The notes beneath the pieces are model-generated. The model had not been told where the DNA came from. It did not search any database and saw only the letters and a list, made by a program, of their open reading frames with translations. The position numbers and the translations under genes are program-made. A DNA stretch of 64,000 nt, from contig NZ_JACYXL010000002.1 of assembly GCF_014842995.1 (NCBI RefSeq), positions 310,001 to 374,000 of the forward strand, given 5' to 3'. The DNA comes from Rhodanobacter sp. 7MK24. GTDB lineage: Bacteria; Pseudomonadota; Gammaproteobacteria; Xanthomonadales; Rhodanobacteraceae. Numbering within the stretch: the first letter of the stretch is position 1; each line of letters opens with the position of its first letter. Below, piece after piece: positions 42,714 to 49,330 of this stretch.

Positions 42714-44318
42714 TCAGTGTTTGACGTTGTCTGTGCTCTCGATGAAGGCCGCCACGTTGTCGTGCAGCAGCTTCAGCGAGGGCACATGCGCATACACCAT
42801 GTGGCCCGACGGGTACCAGTGGTAGGAGATGTTCTGCTGCAGCGAATCGGGGATCGGCAGGTGACGCATCTCGTACTGCGCCGCGAAGAACGGCGTGGCG
42901 AGATCGTAATAGCCTCCGTTGAGCATCACCTTGAGGTTCGGATCGGTCTTCATCGCCGTGGCCAGGTCCGGCATCACGTTGGTGGACTGCTGCAACGCCT
43001 CGTGGCTGCCTGGCGCGCGATGCGACATGTCCCAATGGGAAATGTCGGCGTATTCGCGGTAGGTCTGGCCGTCGCCGTATTTCAGGTCCTTGCGCACGTA
43101 ATCGTTGAAGGCGGCGATGTAGGCGGAACTGATCGCCGAGGACTGCGGGTCGTAGTCGGACTCCTTGCCCAGCGGATCCAGCGCCGGACCGGAGAAACGG
43201 GTGTCGAGGCGACCGGTGGTGGTGTCGTCGTCCGCCTGCAGCTCGTGCTCGAACATGCCACCGCTGACGCGCAGGTTGGCCTTCACCCAGTACACCGCCG
43301 GCACACCGGTGTAGCGGTACAGCTTCTCGGCGATGGCCTGCTTGCGCGCGGCGTCGAGTTGCGAGCCGGCGATCAGCGCCTGTGCGTATTCGCCGGTGGC
43401 GAACTGCTCCACTTCGCCGATCAGGGTCTCCACGTCGGCGGGCGGCGAGGGCAGCTTGTGGTGGTACCAGGCGGTCGCGGCGTAGGTGGGCAACGCCAGC
43501 CAGTAGGGCTGATCCACGCCTGGGTTGGTATCCGGGCCATCCACGCTGTTGTCGAAGCTGAGGATCTGCGACAGCAGGATCACGCCGTTGAGGTCCACGC
43601 TGTCGTCGTTGGTGAGGATGTTGGCCACCACCGCCGAGCGCGTGGTGCCGTAGCTCTCGCCGAACAGGTACTTCGGCGAATTCCAGCGCCCGTACTTCGA
43701 CAGGAACTGGGTGATGAACTGAGCGAACGCATGGCCATCGCCGTCCACGCCATAGATCGCCTTCTCGCGATCCTTCATCTGTTCGGCGCGCTTGCCAGGA
43801 TCCTTGTCGTCGGCAACCAACCGGCTGAAGCCCGCGCCCGGCGCGTCGATGAACACCAGGTCGGAGGCGTCAAGCAGACTGAAGTCGTTATTGACCAGCT
43901 GGTACGGCGCGGCCGGCGTGTGGGAGTCGTCCGCGGTCACCACGCGCTTCGGTCCGAACGCACCCATGTGCAGCCACACCGTAGCCGAGCCGGGGCCACC
44001 GTTGTAGATGAAAGTGACCGGCCGCTCGCCCGCCTTCGCGCCCTTCTTGAAATAGGCGGTGTAGAACATGCTCACCGTGGGCTCGTGTTCTTTGTCGCCC
44101 GAGCCGTGCAGCACCAGGGTGCCGGCCACGGCCTGGTAGCGGATGCTCTTGCCTTCCACGCTCACCGAGCCTTCGCTGGTCGAAGATTGCGGCGTGGTCA
44201 GCGCCGCCTCGGGCGTGCCGGCTTGCGCGTCCTTGTCGGCCTTCTTGCCGGTGTCGGCGGCCACGGCGGTGCTGAGCAGCAGGGCGGCCAGGGCCGCGGC
44301 GAGGGGAAGCTTGCGCAT
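42714..44318 (-). CDS. exported S10 serine carboxypeptidase
   Basis: A 534-residue serine carboxypeptidase-like protein: signal peptide (residues 1-21), NGGPGS (106-111), Ser222 in GESYG (220-224), an Asp in GGYYDLATP and a His in YPSGHMVY near the C-terminus, forming the S10 triad. Bacterial S10 enzymes like this are common in xanthomonads and act outside the cytoplasm on C-terminal residues of peptides. It is followed by the NTF2-like gene and preceded by the DMT transporter, both on the same strand. Confidence 0.92.
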   Translation of the reverse strand: MRKLPLAAALAALLLSTAVAADTGKKADKDAQAGTPEAALTTPQSSTSEGSVSVEGKSIRYQAVAGTLVLHGSGDKEHEPTVSMFYTAYFKKGAKAGERPVTFIYNGGPGSATVWLHMGAFGPKRVVTADDSHTPAAPYQLVNNDFSLLDASDLVFIDAPGAGFSRLVADDKDPGKRAEQMKDREKAIYGVDGDGHAFAQFITQFLSKYGRWNSPKYLFGESYGTTRSAVVANILTNDDSVDLNGVILLSQILSFDNSVDGPDTNPGVDQPYWLALPTYAATAWYHHKLPSPPADVETLIGEVEQFATGEYAQALIAGSQLDAARKQAIAEKLYRYTGVPAVYWVKANLRVSGGMFEHELQADDDTTTGRLDTRFSGPALDPLGKESDYDPQSSAISSAYIAAFNDYVRKDLKYGDGQTYREYADISHWDMSHRAPGSHEALQQSTNVMPDLATAMKTDPNLKVMLNGGYYDLATPFFAAQYEMRHLPIPDSLQQNISYHWYPSGHMVYAHVPSLKLLHDNVAAFIESTDNVKH

Positions 44319-44384
44319 GGGGAGATCCTCGGGATGACCGTCGCAGCATAGGAAGCGCTTTCGCGCGGCCGCATGCCCCGGAAG

Positions 44385-45245
44385 TCACGCTCCACGTGTC
44401 AGCAGCACGATGGCCAACAGCGCCAGCCCCAACGCGGCGACGTTGAGGCGGCTCAGGCGCTCGCGGAACAGCAGCACGCCAGCCAAGGCACCCAGCACCA
44501 CCACGCCGAGGTTCATGCTGGCGAATACCAGCGCAGGGTGCTGCGGCAACGCACGGTGCGCGCGTAGGTAGAACAGGATGTTGCCGAAGTTGAACAAGCC
44601 GAGCAGCAGGCCGCCCAGGGCGTTGCGCAGGGTGAAGCGCGCGCCGCCGCGCAGGCGCCCCCATGCGGCCAGCGTGAAAGCCACCGGCAACGCCAGCACG
44701 AACATCGCCTCCAGCGACGTGCCCAGCGGCACACCCGCCGCCGCCACGCGCTTGAACAGCACGTCGATCGCGCCGAAGCCGGCGAATACCAGCAGCGGCC
44801 AGTACCACGATGCCGAGCTGCCTTCGCCGCGACCGTGCTCCCCACGCCACACCATGCCCAGCAGCGCGAGCAGCCCCAGTGTGCAACCCAGCGCCTTCGC
44901 CGGATCGAGCTTCTCGCCGAACAGCACGAACGCCGCCAGCAGCGAGAGCAGCAGCGACAGGCGCTGCGCCACATCCGAACGCACGATGCCCGCATGCCTT
45001 ACCGAGGCGCCGAGCGCATGGAAGATCACGGGTAGCAGCACGCCCAGGCCGACCAGCGCAAACCATGGCGCGCCCGCTGCGCGCAGCGGCGCCAGCGAAG
45101 GTTGCAGCAGAAGCGCGGCAAGCGCGCATGCCATCACGTAGTTCCACGCCACCATCTGGCCCACGTCCAGCCCGAACCGTCGCGCCAGCTTCAGCAGCAC
45201 CGACACCAGCACGCTGCAGATCGCGCTCGCCAGCACATAGATCAT
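44385..45245 (-). CDS. EamA/DMT family transporter
   Basis: A 286-residue inner membrane protein with ten hydrophobic segments in two EamA repeats (first near residues 1-135, second near 145-286 with NILFYLRAHRALPQHPALVFASMNLGVVVLGALAG). Members export or import small metabolites. Substrate unknown. ATG 45245 opens directly at the first transmembrane helix (MIYVLASAICSVLVSVLL); the much longer open frame upstream is a shadow of genes on the other strand. Confidence 0.88.
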   Translation of the reverse strand: MIYVLASAICSVLVSVLLKLARRFGLDVGQMVAWNYVMACALAALLLQPSLAPLRAAGAPWFALVGLGVLLPVIFHALGASVRHAGIVRSDVAQRLSLLLSLLAAFVLFGEKLDPAKALGCTLGLLALLGMVWRGEHGRGEGSSASWYWPLLVFAGFGAIDVLFKRVAAAGVPLGTSLEAMFVLALPVAFTLAAWGRLRGGARFTLRNALGGLLLGLFNFGNILFYLRAHRALPQHPALVFASMNLGVVVLGALAGVLLFRERLSRLNVAALGLALLAIVLLTRGA

Positions 45246-45368
45246 CGAACGGGTCCCGCTCCGGAAGGACGGCGAGCTTAATGCCTGCGACGCGGATTGC
45301 CGCAGATATCCTGACCGTGGAACGATGGCTGCCCGGTGCTTCGCGCCACGCAACCGCAGGCGACTTCC

Positions 45369-45887
45369 ATGGATATCCGACTGCTCGACCGCAACGATGC
45401 TCCCGCCTACCAGGCATTGCGGCTGCAGGCGCTGCGTGAGAGTCCGGACGCGTTCAGCGCCAGCCACGAGGACGAGGCGACCCGCAGCATCGACGAAGTG
45501 GCAGCGCGCATCGTGCCGGCCGCGGACGGTTCGATGTGCATGTTCGGCATCTTCGAGAGTGGCGCCCTGGCCGGTTTCGTGGCCCTCGTCCATCCACAAC
45601 GGAAGAAGCTGCGTCATGGCGCCGAGCTGGCGGGCATGTATGTGGCACCAGCCTTGCGTCGGCGCGGGTTGGGTGCCGTCCTGTTGCATGCGGTGATCGC
45701 GCATGCGCGCTCCATCGATGGCGTGCGCCAGCTCGGACTCGGCGTCAACGCGACGAATGAAGCGGCGAAGGCCCTGTACCGTTCCGCGGGTTTCGTGCGT
45801 TGGGGCGTGCAGCCACGGGCGCTGCAGATCGGCAATGTGTTCCACGACGAGGAACACCTGTTGCTGCGTCTCGACGTCACTGGCTGA
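45369..45887 (+). CDS. GNAT family N-acetyltransferase
   Basis: A 172-residue cytoplasmic acetyltransferase. Motif A of the GNAT fold is clear: AELAGMYVAPALRRRGLGAVLLHAVIAHA, with the acetyl-CoA pyrophosphate loop RRRGLG, and motif B VNATNEAAKALYRSAGFVRWG. The substrate is unknown. ATG 45369 immediately precedes IRLLDRNDAPAYQALRL, the first conserved strand. It is divergent from the DMT transporter. Confidence 0.9.
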   Translation: MDIRLLDRNDAPAYQALRLQALRESPDAFSASHEDEATRSIDEVAARIVPAADGSMCMFGIFESGALAGFVALVHPQRKKLRHGAELAGMYVAPALRRRGLGAVLLHAVIAHARSIDGVRQLGLGVNATNEAAKALYRSAGFVRWGVQPRALQIGNVFHDEEHLLLRLDVTG

Positions 45888-45997
45888 GCCTTCCCCGGAA
45901 GCCGCGTAGCGCGGCTCACGCCTGCATCGCCTGCCGGCACGGAACCAACCGGCCGGCGTCCGGTCTTCGTCGTGGCCTGTGCGCCATCCGGCGCCGC

Positions 45998-46762
45998 ATG
46001 ATCGGGATGGAACCTCGCCACATGACTGGACGGACGGCATCGGCGGAACGGGAAGGGTCAATCCGGTATGGCCATCGGCTGCGCTGGACACGTGTCGCCA
46101 CGCTGGCGGCCGTGGTGCTGATTCACCTGTGCTTCCTTGCCTTCCTGCTCGCACCGCCGCCGGGCCCGCGCTGGCCTGCGGCAGAAACGCTGACAGCATC
46201 GGCGGATGCGCTGGTCGTGCGCTTGCTGCCATCGAGGAAGCCGCCTGCCGAACCACCGCAAACGGCGGCCATGCCGCGGCTGCCGCGATCCACGCATGCC
46301 GCCGACTACCTGGCGCGCCATCCGATGCCTGTGCCCACCACGCGCTCAGCGACACCGGCGTCGCCGCCTCCGCCATCTGCGATGCCGCATCCGATCGACC
46401 GCCTGATCGTCGCCACGCCGCCCAGCTACATCGTCGGCGGTGGCCGGTTGTCCGAAGCGGAGTACGGGCAGCAGAACATCCGCGTGCCGAACAGCGACCA
46501 GCCGGTGCACGGCATGCCGGTGTTTCGCATGGCCGATCCGCGCATGCAGGGCATCGCCGGCGTGGTCCGCTTCGTCGGCAGCCAGTTCGGCGCCATCGAT
46601 CCGCACTGCCTGAAGCTCGACGCCGAGAGCAACATGTCCATCCGCGAACGCGTCGCGAACCACGTCGATGCCGACGATGCGCAGATGGCCGCTTCCGCTG
46701 AACGCTATGGCTGCCCCGACCCGTTGAAACCGGGCGCCCCGATGTACTACTCCCGGCACTGA
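45998..46762 (+). CDS. hypothetical membrane-anchored proline-rich protein
   Basis: I do not recognise this 254-residue protein. It has one N-terminal membrane helix (about residues 33-52, VATLAAVVLIHLCFLAFLLA), a proline/alanine-rich periplasmic linker (about 55-130), and a C-terminal domain with cysteines in DPHCLKLD and YGCPDPLKPG. The layout (short cytoplasmic tail, helix, Pro-rich linker, small domain) recalls TonB-like or energising proteins but no TonB signature is present. The start could also be ATG 46007. It borders the retron island. Confidence 0.65.
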   Translation: MIGMEPRHMTGRTASAEREGSIRYGHRLRWTRVATLAAVVLIHLCFLAFLLAPPPGPRWPAAETLTASADALVVRLLPSRKPPAEPPQTAAMPRLPRSTHAADYLARHPMPVPTTRSATPASPPPPSAMPHPIDRLIVATPPSYIVGGGRLSEAEYGQQNIRVPNSDQPVHGMPVFRMADPRMQGIAGVVRFVGSQFGAIDPHCLKLDAESNMSIRERVANHVDADDAQMAASAERYGCPDPLKPGAPMYYSRH

Positions 46763-46813
46763 AGGAGTGCAGTCGCCTTGTGAACCAAGGATCGGTCCTG
46801 GGTGGCAAATAAC

Positions 46814-46850
46814 GGCGAACAAAATTCGCCTATTGCGAAATTTATTCGCC
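46814..46850. promoter_or_regulatory. twin 17-bp operators of the retron promoter
   Basis: Site 1: GGCGAA-caaaa-TTCGCC (46814-46830). Site 2: TGCGAA-attta-TTCGCC (46834-46850). Both are 6-5-6 dyads with AT-rich centres and are 20 bp apart centre to centre, about two helical turns. Site 2 covers the -35 box and spacer, as expected for a repressor such as the XRE-type protein encoded at 47362. Confidence 0.78.
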
Positions 46851-46861
46851 GAGAGTATCTT
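46833..46861 (+). promoter_or_regulatory. retron promoter
   Basis: -35 TTGCGA (46833-46838), exactly 17 nt, -10 TATCTT (46856-46861). Transcription would start near 46868, ahead of the structured RNA, with no other clear promoter before the HTH and RT genes, so the whole unit may be one transcript. Confidence 0.7.
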
Positions 46862-46867
46862 CTCTCT

Positions 46868-47117
46868 TAGGCACAAGGGTCGACCTTATTCGCACGGGTA
46901 AGGAGCTTCCCTCGCAAAAGTGGAATCCCAGTTCTGGGGTTCGTGGAGGTGATGAACCTCTGTCCTATCCGGGACCCCCGGGCCATCTGGTCCCGGGCGG
47001 CTCGGGGCGGCGATGAGCAGGCTCGTCAGGTTAGGTGACGACGAGCGAGGGCTCGTCGTCACTGTGGAAGGAAGGGTGAAGAGCGTTGTCCGACCCCGTC
47101 TCCGGGTTTAGCGAGGG
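46868..47117 (+). ncRNA. putative retron msr-msd RNA
   Basis: The stretch lies between the promoter and the retron genes and is dense in hairpins: AATCCCAG/CTGGGGTT (46924-46941), GAGGT-gatga-ACCTC (46946-46960), CCGGGACC/GGTCCCGG (46969-46996), GATGAGC/GCTCGTC (47012-47027) and a perfect 12-bp stem with a 4-nt loop (47035-47062). CCCTCGCAAAA (46909-46919) and TTTAGCGAGGG (47107-47117) are complementary except for one position and would be the a1 and a2 arms. G46920 just after a1 is a candidate priming guanosine. msr would be the first two hairpins and msd the rest. The limits and priming base are inferred. Confidence 0.68.
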
Positions 47118-47140
47118 GACATCAGGATTGGCCTGATGTC
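47118..47140 (+). other. 9-bp hairpin between a2 and the small ORF
   Basis: GACATCAGG (47118-47126) pairs perfectly with CCTGATGTC (47132-47140) around 5 nt. It begins right after the a2 arm and ends 7 nt before the ribosome binding site of the 49-codon gene. Without a T-run it is not a good terminator; it could protect the RNA end or control translation. Confidence 0.6.
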
Positions 47141-47159
47141 GAACTTGGAGGCAACAAAC

Positions 47160-47309
47160 ATGAGCATTGCTAGTAGTGCCCGACAGCGTTCTTGGTGGAA
47201 ATGGTTTCTGCGGCGGTTGAAAAAGATGTTGCTTAGTCCGGTGGTGTTCCGTTGGTGCCTTTTGGTCCTGCGGGTATCAGAGGCACTACGGCACTGGTTC
47301 AATCGGTAA
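47160..47309 (+). CDS. 49-residue cationic, Trp-rich peptide in the retron
   Basis: Short open frame with GGAGG eight nt before ATG 47160 and a TAA stop. The peptide starts MSIASSARQRSWWKWFLRRL; it has 11 Arg/Lys against one Glu, five Trp, and a hydrophobic stretch near residues 24-37 (LLSPVVFRWCLLVL). This is the profile of a membrane-active toxin or small membrane protein. It lies between the msr-msd-like RNA and the HTH gene, 52 nt ahead of the latter. I know of no family match. The reading frame and ribosome binding site are seen; function is inferred. Confidence 0.6.
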   Translation: MSIASSARQRSWWKWFLRRLKKMLLSPVVFRWCLLVLRVSEALRHWFNR

Positions 47310-47361
47310 GCGGAACGGCGACCACAACACCCTTCTTCTCCAAATTTTTTAGGAGACGATA

Positions 47362-47709
47362 ATGATTAACAGAGCACTTCGCCTAGCTCGTGAGTTCAAT
47401 CGCATGAAGCAGGTAGAGCTCGCGAAGCGGCTAAACATTTCAACGTCCTATCTTTCGGAAATTGAGGCGGGTAAGAAGCCGCCATCGATCGAGCTGCTGG
47501 ATGGGTATGCGGAAGTCTTTGGAGTTCCAGCTTCTACATTCCTGATGTTTCGAGAGCAAGTAATAGGAAAGGAAGACGTCAAACAGCAGGAAAGGGCGCG
47601 AAAACTTTTGCAGTTCTTCGAGTGGGTGGCACGAGAGGATGACGACAGTGCAGAAAAGGAAGAAGCCGCCCCGACTGGAAACCCCAAAGAAGCAATACGC
47701 ACTCACTGA
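47362..47709 (+). CDS. XRE-type HTH protein of the retron
   Basis: A 115-residue protein with an N-terminal Cro/C1-type helix-turn-helix (residues about 3-62): QVELAKRLNISTSYLSEIEAGKKPPSIELLDGYAEVFGV is a textbook XRE recognition unit. The C-terminal half (65-115) is charged and helical. AGGAG lies 8 nt before ATG 47362. HTH genes beside the RT define one class of retrons (type VI in the scheme I recall). It probably binds the twin operators upstream of the RNA and regulates the unit. It overlaps the RT gene by about 60 nt, implying translational coupling. Confidence 0.88.
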   Translation: MINRALRLAREFNRMKQVELAKRLNISTSYLSEIEAGKKPPSIELLDGYAEVFGVPASTFLMFREQVIGKEDVKQQERARKLLQFFEWVAREDDDSAEKEEAAPTGNPKEAIRTH

Positions 47710-48625
47710 TTGCGCCTTATCTGGGATCCGTGGCATAGGCCAGTTGCTTCACGTTCTTCGTTGGGAAGGTAGCCGCCAAGAATTGGAAGACCTTCCGGCA
47801 GCCCAAGGAAGCTATAAGGTCTGGCGAACAGATCAAGGGCGTGCCATTCAAGCGGTCAACTTGAAAGAAGCAAACGGCTCAAAGCTCCGACAAATTCAGG
47901 CCCGCATTGCTGTATTGCTTCGGCGGGTTCTGCCCCCGGAATATCGCCACTCGGGCGTGCGGGGGCGCTCGTTCATCACAAATGCCCAGCAACATCTTCA
48001 AGACGACCCATCAATCAAGCTGGATATCAAAAGTTTCTACCCCAGCACTACGTTTCAACACGTTCGCCGTTTCTTCGTTGAAGCGATGAGATGTTCTGGT
48101 GATGTTGCTTTTCTCCTGGCAAAGCTGTGCTGTTATCAGCAACGACATCTACCCACGGGCGGTGTTCACAGTGAAGTAGTCGCGTTTTATTGTCATAAGC
48201 GAAGCTTCGACCAGTTGTGGGAGAGAGTGAAGGCAAGGAGCGGGAAGATGTCGGTTTACGTGGACGACATCATGCTAACCATGCCAAATGCCTCGCTTAC
48301 AGATTTGGAATGGGCAAGACGCCTTTTTGCCAAGCAAAGAGTAAAGATCCATCCCGGTAAATCTAAGGTGCTATCCAAGCGATCCATCAAGGTCATCACT
48401 GGTGTCGAGATTCGCGGTGGTAAGACCGGAGCTCCCAAGGAGCAACACAGGTTAATCAAGCAACGATTCGATGAAATTCGCGCAGCAGCGTCAGCCGACG
48501 AATTGGCGGGTGCGGTGAAGAGTCTTCTAGGACACCTCGATCATGTGGCTCAAATTGATCCGCGCTTTGTAAATCGTGCCCGCGGTACGAGGGCGCGACT
48601 CAAGGCAGTGATTGATCACAATTAG
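47648..48625 (+). CDS. retron reverse transcriptase
   Basis: A 325-residue reverse transcriptase. Motifs, numbered from GTG 47648: NAQQH (112-116), the retron NAxxH signature; LDIKSFYPS with catalytic Asp126; YVDD (204-207), the active site; and VITG (249-252), the retron VTG-type motif followed by VEIRGGKTGAPKEQHRLIK. The usual PQG block is replaced by LPTGGVHSEVVAFYCHKRSFD. GTG 47648 is preferred because AGAGG lies 9 nt upstream; ATG 47639 would leave no spacing. It would copy msd RNA into msDNA primed from the msr branch guanosine. Codon use and GC are lower than the flanks. Confidence 0.92.
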   Translation: MQKRKKPPRLETPKKQYALTDCALSGIRGIGQLLHVLRWEGSRQELEDLPAAQGSYKVWRTDQGRAIQAVNLKEANGSKLRQIQARIAVLLRRVLPPEYRHSGVRGRSFITNAQQHLQDDPSIKLDIKSFYPSTTFQHVRRFFVEAMRCSGDVAFLLAKLCCYQQRHLPTGGVHSEVVAFYCHKRSFDQLWERVKARSGKMSVYVDDIMLTMPNASLTDLEWARRLFAKQRVKIHPGKSKVLSKRSIKVITGVEIRGGKTGAPKEQHRLIKQRFDEIRAAASADELAGAVKSLLGHLDHVAQIDPRFVNRARGTRARLKAVIDHN

Positions 48626-48668
48626 GGTTTGCAGTTCACCTAGATAGTTCGTCCTAAGGGAGGCCACA

Positions 48669-49196
48669 GTGAACGTTCCTTCAAGCAGAAACCCGCGAAT
48701 CGCATCATCAATTAATCCATTTGTAGCTTCGTCGTTAAATCCACGCATCGCCTCTTCGTTAAACCCGAGGGTGGCGAGCAGCCGGAATCCCCTCGTCGCC
48801 TCCAGTCTAAATCCAAGAGTCGCGAGCAGCATCAATCCACGAGTCGCTTCAAGTCTAAATTACAGAATCGCTAGCAGCATAAATCCAAGCGTTGCTACTA
48901 GCCTGAATCCTCATGTTGCAACTTCACGTAATCCAAATATCGCTTCGGACATCGACGGACTTTATGTGTGGTCGCTTGACTTGGAGCCGATAGCGTTCAC
49001 CGTAGGGGCTAATGACCGTGTATGGCTTCTCTTTGATTCTGGTGCAGAATTCATGGGCGTCTTAGTGGTTGTTCGCGACGACTTCGTAAATGAGTTCGAC
49101 CTCGACAATGAGTGGATCGGTTATTGGATTCATACACGAGAAAGCTCGTGGCTGCGGTATGGAGTGGATGGTGAATGGATGGGTTTTACGACATGA
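48669..49196 (+). CDS. octapeptide-repeat protein next to the retron
   Basis: A 175-residue protein I cannot assign. Residues about 8-95 are eleven consecutive 8-residue repeats of the form N-P-x-[IV]-A-[ST]-S-[LIR] (for example NPRVASSL, NPHVATSR). A C-terminal domain of about 80 residues is rich in Trp, Asp and Val (GLYVWSLDLEPIAF, VWLLFDSGAEF, GVDGEWMGFTT). Repeats are conserved as protein but use many different codons, so selection acts on the peptide. The regular octamer suggests a solenoid-like fold. GTG 48669 is supported by GGGAGG 6 nt upstream. It begins 43 nt after the RT stop, same strand. Confidence 0.85.
   Translation: MNVPSSRNPRIASSINPFVASSLNPRIASSLNPRVASSRNPLVASSLNPRVASSINPRVASSLNYRIASSINPSVATSLNPHVATSRNPNIASDIDGLYVWSLDLEPIAFTVGANDRVWLLFDSGAEFMGVLVVVRDDFVNEFDLDNEWIGYWIHTRESSWLRYGVDGEWMGFTT
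48690..48953 (+). repeat. 24-bp coding tandem repeat, 11 units
   Basis: Eleven 24-nt units inside the gene above, each starting AAY-CC(N) except one AAT-TAC variant. At DNA level they differ strongly (Ser as AGC, TCG, TCA, TCC and AGT), so this is an old, protein-constrained array and not a recent DNA amplification. Confidence 0.85.
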
Positions 49197-49330
49197 AGCT
49201 GAGCCTCAAATTTAGGTTACGCCCTTAGATTGCAACATATTTAGCGGGATCGGCCTCGAAAAAGTTAGTGGACTCTTAATCGCTGTGCGAATCAAAGCCA
49301 GCGGGCATCGCTTGTTGGAGAGAAGAGGAA

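Noticed and set aside
47118-47140. Rho-independent terminator after the msr-msd RNA
   Set aside because: The 9-bp stem is not followed by a T-run and the sequence goes straight into a ribosome binding site.
47011-47170. ATGAGCA shared by the msd region and the start of the 49-codon gene, hinting that msDNA pairs with the toxin mRNA
   Set aside because: A 7-nt match between sequences of this size is expected by chance about half the time; noted only as something to test.
48690-48953. Possible CRISPR array or DNA tandem repeat near the RT
   Set aside because: The 24-bp units are contiguous, have no spacers, keep one reading frame and vary only in ways that preserve the octapeptide, so this is coding sequence.
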